Of a stretch of DNA of 16,712 bases, positions 1-6,315 are shown one piece after another. The translations under genes and the position numbers were made by a program. The stretch spans positions 1 to 16,712 of the forward strand of contig JBHOGO010000089.1 in assembly GCA_043421945.1 (NCBI GenBank). Direction: 5' to 3'. Within the stretch, counting starts at the first letter, position 1; each line of letters opens with the position of its first letter. The stretch comes from Thaumasiovibrio sp043421945. Lineage in GTDB: Bacteria > Pseudomonadota > Gammaproteobacteria > Enterobacterales > Vibrionaceae. The notes beneath the pieces are model-generated. The model saw only the letters and a list, made by a program, of their open reading frames with translations. It did no database searches and was not told where the DNA came from.

Positions 1-8
1 TCTATCTT

Positions 9-26
9 AAAGTGCTATCGCACTTT
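9..26. repeat. Short hairpin at the left edge
   Basis: A perfect 7-bp inverted repeat (AAAGTGC / GCACTTT) with a 4-base loop. It has no long T-run on either side, so it is not a convincing terminator. It lies past the end of the Tim44-like gene and could belong to the 3' region of either flanking transcript. Confidence 0.35.
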
Positions 27-80
27 CGCCTTATATCCCCGCCCTCATCGGGCGAGGGTTTACGGCGAGGTTGCTAAATA

Positions 81-103
81 AAGAGGTATAGAGACTATCT
101 CTT
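81..103 (-). terminator. Possible AU-rich terminator of the Tim44-like gene
   Basis: Read on the minus strand, AAGAGATAG pairs with CTAT-CTCTT around a 3-base loop, with a 2-base bulge, and is followed by TATTT. It begins 25 bases after the stop codon of the Tim44-like gene. The stem is A/T rich and the U-tract is short, so this is only a moderate candidate for a factor-independent terminator. Confidence 0.35.
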
Positions 104-127
104 AAAACCAACGCCTAGTTGTAAAAA

Positions 128-976
128 CTAGCTACCTTCAATACCGACAATTAGCCAAGGCGCATTAGTACTCAGTAAGTCACGCTCTAAATGCCAAATA
201 TCGGTGATCTCTTCTTCGCTTCCATCCCCTTTATCCAGCACTTTACCCGTATACTTCAGGCTAATTTGCGCGAGAGAATGGTCATGATCAGCACGAACGA
301 TTTCTGCATCGACATACATCACTTCGGTCTGTGGCGATACCGTCAACGATTGGCGCTCTGCCTTAAGTTCGCTCAACAAATCCGCCGACATGTATTCAGC
401 CATCGTGTCCAAGTCATTATGATTCCAAGCACCCTGTAATATACGGTAGTGCTCACGCGCCCCGCTTAAGAAAGCGGCCATTTGAAAATCGGCAGGGAAA
501 TTAAATGGAACATCATTTGCCGTTGATTGTGCAAAGCCGCCTGAAGACGCTGATTGAGGCTGTTGCGTATTATCCGTTTGCCAAGGATTAGATTGCGCTT
601 GGCGAGCCTGCTGGTAGCCCTGCGTTGCTGCTTGAGGTCGGCGCATCTTTAAGAAACGCATCGCCATCCAAATCAACAAGCCAATAATGAGCATATCCAT
701 CATTTGGATACCATTAAATGCACCACCAAATAATGCAGCGAGTAAGCCACCAGCAAGCAGTCCGCCCAATAGCCCCCCCATCATACCTCGACGCTGTGGG
801 GCTGCATTTTGTTGGCGAACGGTGTCAGTCTGTCTAGGTTGAGCCTGCTGACTTGGCGCAGTACGATGTGTTTTCCCTAGAGAACGTCCTCCCCCCATTC
901 GTCGCGCTTCTGCTTCTGGTACCGAAATCGTAAACACCATTAACGCAACGGTGAGTAGAGAAAGGAATTTTTTCAT
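128..976 (-). CDS. Tim44-like domain protein, exported or membrane anchored
   Basis: A 282-residue protein. Residues 1-24 look like a signal peptide (MKKFLSLLTVALMVF..., cleavage after AEA). A basic Gln-rich stretch follows, then a glycine/leucine-rich segment at about 66-90 (MMGGLLGGLLAGG) and a probable membrane helix at about 92-109. A second Gln-rich linker (about 115-150) leads to a C-terminal domain (about 160-282) resembling the Tim44-like/NTF2-like fold, ending in the typical WLIVGIEG. In mitochondria this fold belongs to import proteins; bacterial members have no settled role, and the name 'preprotein translocase Tim44' should not be taken as a function. The start is chosen for the signal peptide and an AAAGA just before the ATG. 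The gene is monocistronic and divergent from the TM2 gene. Confidence 0.8.
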   Translation of the reverse strand: MKKFLSLLTVALMVFTISVPEAEARRMGGGRSLGKTHRTAPSQQAQPRQTDTVRQQNAAPQRRGMMGGLLGGLLAGGLLAALFGGAFNGIQMMDMLIIGLLIWMAMRFLKMRRPQAATQGYQQARQAQSNPWQTDNTQQPQSASSGGFAQSTANDVPFNFPADFQMAAFLSGAREHYRILQGAWNHNDLDTMAEYMSADLLSELKAERQSLTVSPQTEVMYVDAEIVRADHDHSLAQISLKYTGKVLDKGDGSEEEITDIWHLERDLLSTNAPWLIVGIEGS

Positions 977-1008
977 TCTTTATAGATCCAATCAGATATT
1001 GAGGGCTC

Positions 1009-1038
1009 ATCCTAAAAGGATAGGTAACGACGTGTCAA
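1009..1038 (-). promoter_or_regulatory. Sigma70-type promoter of the Tim44-like gene
   Basis: On the minus strand there is a perfect -35 box TTGACA (1033-1038), an 18-base spacer and a -10 box TAGGAT (1009-1014). Transcription would start near 1002, giving a leader of about 26 bases before the ATG at 976. The -10 box overlaps a small palindrome (ATCCT-AAA-AGGAT), which might be incidental. Confidence 0.6.
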
Positions 1039-1241
1039 ACAAGCTAGCCACTATCCAGGTGAATAATTGAGTTCTCTAACATTAACGGCTACTCCAAATA
1101 CATCTCCTTACTCTAAATGCCCCGATCTCACTGTTCACGCCACAATAAGTCACTTTCAAAAACACAGAGCCTGAGACATACTTAACGCAGGTTTTCGATT
1201 TATCTTTCCGATTTTAATGATAGTGGCAAGGGAACAGCAAA

Positions 1242-1634
1242 ATGCAAGATACGCACAGTAAGTTATTTGGTTACCTTCTTTGGATTTTCGGTTTCACTGG
1301 CGCACATCGATTCTATTATGGGAAACCCATCACAGGTACTATCTGGTTTTTCACCTTCGGTTTCTTCCTCATTGGTTGGATAGTCGACCTCTTTCTGATC
1401 CCAAGTATGGATAGAGAAGCCGATGTTCGCTTTACCGCAGGCCCTGCCGACTTTAATGTTGCTTGGCTGCTACTCACCTTTTTAGGCGTCTTCGGTATTC
1501 ACCGCCTTTACTTAGGAAAATGGATTACGGCTATCTTGTATTTTTGCACTGCAGGCTTCTTTTTGGTCGGCTTACTGTATGATTTCTGGACTTGGAACGA
1601 ACAAATCTCCGAACGAAACCGTCAATATAGTTAG
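1242..1634 (+). CDS. Small membrane protein with two tandem TM2 domains
   Basis: A 130-residue protein made of two copies of the TM2 unit. Each copy has a helix, the signature G-x-H-R-[FL]-Y-x-G-K, and a second helix ending in an acidic residue near the membrane edge. Copy 1 spans about 8-54 with GAHRFYYGK at 20-28. Copy 2 spans about 73-118 with GIHRLYLGK at 85-93. Four membrane helices are therefore expected, in the inner membrane. TM2 proteins have no defined biochemical activity in bacteria. The ATG at 1242 is preceded by AAGGGA at a suitable distance. The gene is divergent from the Tim44-like gene with 265 bp between them; no clear promoter for this gene was found there. The neighbours do not suggest a role. 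Confidence 0.85.
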   Translation: MQDTHSKLFGYLLWIFGFTGAHRFYYGKPITGTIWFFTFGFFLIGWIVDLFLIPSMDREADVRFTAGPADFNVAWLLLTFLGVFGIHRLYLGKWITAILYFCTAGFFLVGLLYDFWTWNEQISERNRQYS

Positions 1635-1675
1635 ACATGCTTTACAGGTCGCTTAGACCTAGAATAAGATTAAGG

Positions 1676-1708
1676 GGTACAACCGATAGGTCGTTTATCG
1701 TTTGTACC
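1676..1708. repeat. Long inverted repeat between the TM2 and TetR genes
   Basis: GGTACAACCGATA (1676-1688) faces TATCGTTTGTACC (1696-1708): 12 of 13 positions pair, with a 7-base loop. It lies 42 bases after the TM2 stop codon. No T-run follows, so it may be an atypical terminator for the TM2 gene or a protein-binding palindrome. Confidence 0.5.
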
Positions 1709-1752
1709 TATTCAATGAAATGGACCTGCTATCTGGTGAATGAAATGATTAA

Positions 1753-1763
1753 GAACACTGTGC
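1753..1763. promoter_or_regulatory. Imperfect second copy of the TetR operator
   Basis: GAACACTGTGC resembles the core GAACA-N-TGTTC of the perfect palindrome at 1801-1813, with one broken symmetric pair. The centres are 49 bp apart and the two sites flank the promoter. It could be a secondary site for the same regulator; this is an inference from sequence similarity only. Confidence 0.35.
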
Positions 1764-1770
1764 GTTTTAG

Positions 1771-1798
1771 TTGATATTAGTTTTATTTCCGCTAGAAT
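1771..1798 (+). promoter_or_regulatory. Promoter of the tetR-acyltransferase unit
   Basis: A -35 box TTGATA (1771-1776, 5 of 6 consensus), a 16-base spacer and a -10 box TAGAAT (1793-1798, 5 of 6). Transcription is expected to start near 1804-1806, inside the palindrome at 1801-1813. Confidence 0.65.
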
Positions 1799-1800
1799 AA

Positions 1801-1813
1801 TGAACAGTGTTCA
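1801..1813. promoter_or_regulatory. Probable TetR-type operator
   Basis: TGAACAGTGTTCA is a perfect palindrome (two 6-base arms around a central G). It sits directly downstream of the -10 box and 21 bases before the tetR start codon. A dimeric TetR-family repressor bound here would cover the transcription start. Autorepression by the adjacent gene product is inferred from the position and from the usual behaviour of the family. Confidence 0.6.
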
Positions 1814-1834
1814 AAACAAACCAGATAAATCACC

Positions 1835-2428
1835 ATGGCTAGACGCAACGATCATACTCGCGAAGAACTTATCGCACTGACACTCGAAAAAGTGAATGCT
1901 TTTCTCGATGAAAAACCCCACCACGAGCTGAGCCTTAGAAAAATAGCGACAATGATTGGCTACGTACCAAGTACGCTTATTAATGTCTTTGGCAACTACA
2001 ACCTTCTTCTGCTCGAAGTCGTCGCCAGCACCCTTGATGAACTCGCTCAAGAAGCCAAAGTTGAGGTGATAGAAGCGACCTCCCCTGAAGAAGCGATTCG
2101 TATTCTAGCGAACTGCTACCTGAACTTTGCACAAAAAAACCCATACCGATGGCAGCTCATCTTCCAACATAAGATGCCAGGTGAAGAGCTTCCTGATTGG
2201 CAGAATCGCCGGATTAATAACCTAACAACGATGCTAGAAAGCCAAGTTAGCGCAATGACACAAATTTCCGAGGCGAAAGAAATCGAGAAGATCAGCCGTG
2301 TGCTTTGGGCTGGTGTTCACGGTATTACTCTTTTGAGTGTTGACGATAAACTCTTTGCTGATGACGGGATCAGTGGAAATGAGTTAATTGATAATCTATT
2401 GGAAAATTACTTAGCGCGCTGGCGATAA
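1835..2428 (+). CDS. TetR/AcrR-family transcriptional regulator
   Basis: A 197-residue protein with the classic TetR layout. An N-terminal helix-turn-helix occupies about residues 8-55; its recognition segment GYVPSTLINVFGNYNLLL aligns with the usual G-V-s-x-x-T-L-Y-x-H-F-x-s-K-e-x-L-l pattern. The C-terminal ligand-binding region includes LWAGVHGITLLSVDDKL, which resembles the WHG-type C-terminal domain found in a subset of TetR proteins. The ligand is unknown; given the downstream gene, a fatty acyl or lysophospholipid signal is a reasonable guess. The ATG follows a weak ribosome-binding region. The next gene starts 33 bp after its stop codon on the same strand, so the two are probably cotranscribed. 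Confidence 0.9.
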   Translation: MARRNDHTREELIALTLEKVNAFLDEKPHHELSLRKIATMIGYVPSTLINVFGNYNLLLLEVVASTLDELAQEAKVEVIEATSPEEAIRILANCYLNFAQKNPYRWQLIFQHKMPGEELPDWQNRRINNLTTMLESQVSAMTQISEAKEIEKISRVLWAGVHGITLLSVDDKLFADDGISGNELIDNLLENYLARWR

Positions 2429-2461
2429 GCAACAATAACTCGATATAGGAAAGATCTATTC

Positions 2462-4324
2462 ATGGCCTCATCGCTTTTAACCCAACGTCGATTTTTGCCC
2501 TATTTTGCGACCCAATCGCTAGGGGCATTTAACGATAACGTTTACAAAAATGTACTGCTCATTTTTGTCGCATTTGCGGCACCTGGTGCACTACCCTTCG
2601 ATAGCGATTTGGTTGTTAATCTCGCAGCGGGCCTGTTTATCTTACCCTTTTTTCTTTTTTCGGCATCGGCAGGGGTGATCGCTGATAAGTTTGAAAAATC
2701 ATGGCTTATCCGCATCGTGAAAATTGCGGAAGTCATTATTATGTCGATGGCTGCTTATGCCATCGTCACTGAAAACTTCAGTATGATGCTCTTGCTACTG
2801 TTTCTTATGGGAACGCAATCAGCCTTCTTTGGCCCTGTTAAATATGCCTTATTACCTCAAACCCTAAAGCAAGAAGAGCTCGTCAACGGTAATGCCTTAG
2901 TGGAAACCGGGACCTTTCTCTCGATCTTAGCAGGGACTATTGCCGCGGGTTTTATTGCTAACCATGACCACGCCTATACACTCGCTGCGATTGCTGTCAT
3001 CACTTTTGCTGCGATTGGTTACATTAGCGCACGTGCCATCCCAACGATTCCGGCTGTTAATCCTAACGTAAAACTACAATGGGCACCGATACAACAGACT
3101 AAAGAGACATTGGCTATCGCTAAACAAGACAAGGTCATTTTTCAGTGTATTCTCGGCATAAGCTGGTTTTGGCTTTTAGGGGCGAGTTACCTAACGCAAT
3201 TCCCTAACTTCACCAAAGAGTATTTAGGGGGTAATGCTGCTGCGGTTTCCTTCTTGCTGACACTGTTCTCGGTTGGTATCGCATTAGGGTCACAACTCTG
3301 CTCTCGCCTCTCCGCACACCGTGTAGAGCCCGGGATTGTCCCGCTGGGTAGCCTCGGTTTAACCATCTTTGGTATTGACCTAATGTTTGCGACCCCTGAT
3401 GTCGCACCTGTCACACAAAGCTTTATTGAATTCGTCATGGTGCCTGAGTTACGCCGTGTCTTCTTTGATCTGCTGATGATCGGCGTCTTTGGTGGTCTCT
3501 TCATCGTCCCGCTATACGCGATGATGCAGCAACGCGCCAAAGAAGACGAGCGTGCCCGTGTGATTGCTGCCAACAACATTTATAACTCTCTGTTTATGGT
3601 GACCAGTGCTATCAGCGGCATTGTACTGCTAGGCGTTGTCGGTATTTCTATCCCACAGTTTTTCTTTGTATTAGCCATCATTAATGCCATTGTAGCGCTC
3701 TATGTATACCTACAAGTGCCGGTGTTTTTCTTACGCCTTATCGTCTGGATGATTAGTCACACCATGTATCGCGTTACACACCGCAACCTACAAGAAATCC
3801 CCGAAAAAGGTGGTGTGCTATTGGTGTGTAACCATGTGAGCTACATGGATGCGCTGCTACTTGCTGGCGCTTGCCCTCGCCCTATCCGCTTTGTAATGGA
3901 TAAAACCCTATCAGAGCTACCGCTATTAAAGTATTTCTTCCGTCGCTCAAAAGTCATCCCTATCTGTCCGAAAGATCGTCGTACTGTTGCAGCGGCATTC
4001 CAAACTGTAGAGCAATGCCTTGCTGAGGGTGATGTGGTTTGTATTTTCCCTGAAGGGCAAATCACCTATGACGGCGAGATTGGCATCTTTAAACGTGGCG
4101 TTGACACCATTATCAGCCGTAGTCCAGTGCCTGTAGTTCCATTAGCGCTACAGGGGCTATGGGGAAGTTGGTTTAGTCGCGAGAGCGGTAAGGCTATGCT
4201 CAAAAGGCCAAAACGCTTCTGGTCGAAAGTGACGATTGTCGCAGGAGATGCTGTGTCACCTGATGAAGCAACTGCTGATGTGTTGCGTGAACGGGTGGTT
4301 AGCTTACGTGGTGAGAACGCCTGA
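2462..4324 (+). CDS. MFS (LplT-like) transporter fused to PlsC-type acyltransferase
   Basis: A 620-residue inner-membrane protein in two parts. Residues about 10-430 form an MFS transporter with 11-12 hydrophobic helices; GAFNDNVYKN (21-30) and FFGPVKYALLP (122-132) resemble the lysophospholipid flippase LplT. Residues about 440-610 form a 1-acyl-glycerol-3-phosphate acyltransferase domain: catalytic HX4D at His458-Asp463 (HVSYMD), the FPEG motif at 529-532, and the PVVPLAL strand at 556-562. In E. coli, LplT imports lysophospholipid and the separate Aas protein reacylates it. Aas also carries an acyl-ACP synthetase domain, which is absent here. The likely role is uptake and reacylation of lysophospholipid, but the acyl donor is uncertain. 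AGGAAAG precedes the ATG. It is expected to be controlled by the upstream TetR protein. Confidence 0.88.
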   Translation: MASSLLTQRRFLPYFATQSLGAFNDNVYKNVLLIFVAFAAPGALPFDSDLVVNLAAGLFILPFFLFSASAGVIADKFEKSWLIRIVKIAEVIIMSMAAYAIVTENFSMMLLLLFLMGTQSAFFGPVKYALLPQTLKQEELVNGNALVETGTFLSILAGTIAAGFIANHDHAYTLAAIAVITFAAIGYISARAIPTIPAVNPNVKLQWAPIQQTKETLAIAKQDKVIFQCILGISWFWLLGASYLTQFPNFTKEYLGGNAAAVSFLLTLFSVGIALGSQLCSRLSAHRVEPGIVPLGSLGLTIFGIDLMFATPDVAPVTQSFIEFVMVPELRRVFFDLLMIGVFGGLFIVPLYAMMQQRAKEDERARVIAANNIYNSLFMVTSAISGIVLLGVVGISIPQFFFVLAIINAIVALYVYLQVPVFFLRLIVWMISHTMYRVTHRNLQEIPEKGGVLLVCNHVSYMDALLLAGACPRPIRFVMDKTLSELPLLKYFFRRSKVIPICPKDRRTVAAAFQTVEQCLAEGDVVCIFPEGQITYDGEIGIFKRGVDTIISRSPVPVVPLALQGLWGSWFSRESGKAMLKRPKRFWSKVTIVAGDAVSPDEATADVLRERVVSLRGENA

Positions 4325-4333
4325 TAGGCAAGG

Positions 4334-4362
4334 CAGTGACAGCGAAGGGATCGCTGTCACTG
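4334..4362. terminator. Hairpin between convergent genes
   Basis: A perfect 12-bp stem CAGTGACAGCGA / TCGCTGTCACTG with a 5-base loop, 10 bases after the stop codon of the acyltransferase gene and about 58 bases past the stop codon of the convergent chemotaxis gene. There is only a short TGTT on the plus side and no T-run on the minus side. It probably ends the plus-strand transcript and may act in both directions. Confidence 0.6.
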
Positions 4363-4420
4363 TTCAAGTATTGATAGAAACCTTGTTCTTCCAATACAAT
4401 GACTCTCTAACTCCACTCAA

Positions 4421-5965
4421 CTAAGACTGGCTAAACTGACGTACTAAGCGTTGCAAACTCTCTACGCTGGCGACAAGTTCATGAGTTCGGAGAACCGATG
4501 AGGATGTCAGTGTCTTTGTGGATTGTGTAGCGTCATTCATGCGAATCACATGATCAGTGATCCCTTGCGTCACCTGCACCTGCTCAGTCACCGCTTCAGC
4601 GGTATACGTACTCTGTTCACCAATTGAGATCAAATCTTGGACGATTTCTTCAAATGACTGCTTACTGATCTGCGACTTTTCAACACTTTGTTCTGAAGAG
4701 TGGATCCCCGCCTCCATCAGATCCCCTGTCGTTTTCACCGTTGCCTGTAACACCTCAATCCTCGAGCGAATATCCTCTACTGACGTGCTTGTTTTCCCTG
4801 AAAGCGCGCGAACTTCATCAGCAACCACCGCAAAGCCACGCCCATGTTGTCCCGCTCTTGCCGCTTCAATCGCAGCATTCAGAGCCAGTAAATTGGTTTG
4901 CTCTGCAATGCCTTGAATCATCTCTAGGATAGTTTCAATGCCATCCACATCAGTATAGAGCTGCGCTAACGCGGCTTTAGAACTATCTAAATGCTGACTA
5001 AGCTCTAACACCGTGTTCAATGCGGCATCGATGGTTTGAGCACCCTGTTGGGCTTTATCCAATGCGCTATTTGCAAAGTCAGAGCTTTTGGTCGCTTGCC
5101 TTGATACCTCTTGGATCGACGTCAGCATTTCTTCAGCAGAGACTGCCATTGCATCCGTGGAGATATCTTGCTCTCCCAGTTCACGGTCAATCGATTGGCT
5201 ATTCACTAACTCATCATTCGCCGCTTGAAGTAGATGAGCAGAAGTATCACTAGCGCGAGCGGTCACAGCACGCAGCTCTGCACGCTTCATCATCAGCGCT
5301 AATTCCGCACGAGAAATATCGTCACAACACCCCGTATATGGACGCTCCATGATAGGGTTGTCATAATAGGAGGTAGCCAACTGGTTCAGTGATGCCAAAC
5401 GCGTTTTTAGCTTCACCAAAGAGGCCGTTTGCAACACCGTCAAAGTACCAAGCGTCACAGCGACAAATGGGACTGAAGCATAGCCTGAAATAAGCAGAAA
5501 CAAAGCAACCACTTGTGCTATCAGTAACCCCAACGATATGCCTAACCAACTCTGTCGATTTGCTGACGCCTCACCCTTTTGTAACTTGGCATAAAGTGAT
5601 TCCGCACGCGCTATCTGCTCATCACTTGGTTGAGATCGAACGGATTGATATTCATAGACAGAGCCATCTTTATCCATAATGGGCGTTACAAATGCCGACA
5701 CCCAATAGTGACCTCTGTCTTTGCATTTATTCTTAACCAGTCCCATCCAGCTCTTGCCAGATTGAATGTATTCCCACAGCTGTCCGAATGCAGCCTTAGG
5801 CATCGTGTTATGGCGAATGACATTATGGGGGGAGCCTAACAGCTCTTCTGCTTGATATCCTGCGACACGGCAAAAATCGTCATTACAATAAGTAATATGG
5901 CTATCTGGGGTAGTGGTTGAAATCAGATTATCGCTATCTGAAAACCTGACTCGTTCATCAGCCAT
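4421..5965 (-). CDS. Aer-like PAS-domain chemotaxis receptor
   Basis: A 514-residue methyl-accepting chemotaxis protein. The N-terminal cytoplasmic PAS domain (about 10-115) resembles E. coli Aer, the FAD-binding redox/aerotaxis sensor. Residues matching the Aer FAD pocket are Arg51-His52 (Aer R57-H58), Trp64 (W70) and Asn79 (N85). Aer D60 is replaced by Thr54. A hydrophobic hairpin at about 140-182 anchors the protein. The signalling domain (about 240-514) contains the conserved tip EQTNLLALNAAIEAARAG (355-372), which contacts CheA and CheW. No convincing HAMP domain and no C-terminal CheR-binding pentapeptide are seen. Cys213-Cys214 are adjacent. The ATG has a strong TAGGAG ribosome site. 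An energy or redox taxis role is inferred from the PAS similarity. Confidence 0.92.
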   Translation of the reverse strand: MADERVRFSDSDNLISTTTPDSHITYCNDDFCRVAGYQAEELLGSPHNVIRHNTMPKAAFGQLWEYIQSGKSWMGLVKNKCKDRGHYWVSAFVTPIMDKDGSVYEYQSVRSQPSDEQIARAESLYAKLQKGEASANRQSWLGISLGLLIAQVVALFLLISGYASVPFVAVTLGTLTVLQTASLVKLKTRLASLNQLATSYYDNPIMERPYTGCCDDISRAELALMMKRAELRAVTARASDTSAHLLQAANDELVNSQSIDRELGEQDISTDAMAVSAEEMLTSIQEVSRQATKSSDFANSALDKAQQGAQTIDAALNTVLELSQHLDSSKAALAQLYTDVDGIETILEMIQGIAEQTNLLALNAAIEAARAGQHGRGFAVVADEVRALSGKTSTSVEDIRSRIEVLQATVKTTGDLMEAGIHSSEQSVEKSQISKQSFEEIVQDLISIGEQSTYTAEAVTEQVQVTQGITDHVIRMNDATQSTKTLTSSSVLRTHELVASVESLQRLVRQFSQS

Positions 5966-6021
5966 TGTTCGCTCCTACGCTTTTCATTCTTTAGGGCGCT
6001 GTGATACTCGGAACACTGAGG

Positions 6022-6050
6022 TTATCTTTGGGACGAATATCACAACTTTT
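6022..6050 (-). promoter_or_regulatory. Possible sigma28-like promoter of the chemotaxis gene
   Basis: On the minus strand AAAAGTTG (6043-6050) and AAAGATAA (6022-6029) resemble the flagellar sigma factor boxes TAAAGTTT and GCCGATAA. The spacer is 13 bases instead of the usual 11, and the -10 box matches only in its GATAA part. The location, 57 bp upstream of a chemotaxis receptor, makes it plausible. Confidence 0.27.
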
Positions 6051-6196
6051 GAGGGGGAGCAGAATAGCAGATAGTAACATCATGATATTGACAAAAATCA
6101 TATAAACAATAGAACACAGTACGTCTGCTCATGCATAGCTAGGCGTATTCGATGGTTCTTATACATACCGAACAAATAAGGGAATCTCAGAGGAGT

Positions 6197-6260
6197 GGGT
6201 ATAAGAGCAAAGGAGGCGGCCGCTTGTTCCAAGCAATGAAACAAGCGTATTTACATACCC
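6197..6260. repeat. Nested inverted repeat downstream of the lipoprotein gene
   Basis: An outer pair GGGTAT (6197-6202) / ATACCC (6255-6260) encloses an inner 8-bp stem CGCTTGTT (6221-6228) / AACAAGCG (6240-6247). No T-run follows on either strand. It may be a 3' end structure of the lipoprotein mRNA or a small structured RNA; neither is established. Confidence 0.35.
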
Positions 6261-6315
6261 GATAATGGCTTAGCGCGATGGCATCACATTAAGGGGCGAA
6301 TAACACTAGAAAGCC

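Larger units (their letters stand above)
5966..6315. other. 350-bp intergenic region between the lipoprotein and chemotaxis genes
   Basis: Both flanking genes are on the minus strand, so this stretch should hold the end of the lipoprotein transcript and the promoter of the chemotaxis gene. It contains a weak flagellar-type promoter candidate (6022-6050), a nested inverted repeat (6197-6260) and a perfect AAAGGAGG ribosome-site-like sequence on the plus strand (6209-6216). A 13-codon TTG-started frame (6224-6265) follows that sequence. No convincing longer gene is present. Confidence 0.5.

Noticed and set aside
1714..1748. AATGAAATG repeated twice (1714 and 1740) before tetR
   Set aside because: Nine-base repeat in AT-rich spacer, not positioned relative to the promoter in a meaningful way.
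3187..3579. 130-codon minus-strand frame inside the MFS-acyltransferase gene
   Set aside because: Shadow of a strongly supported coding sequence with no ribosome site or family features.
6216..6223. GCGGCCGC palindrome in the intergenic region
   Set aside because: A GC-only 8-mer that is most simply a chance sequence; nothing else suggests a cloning junction or recombination site.
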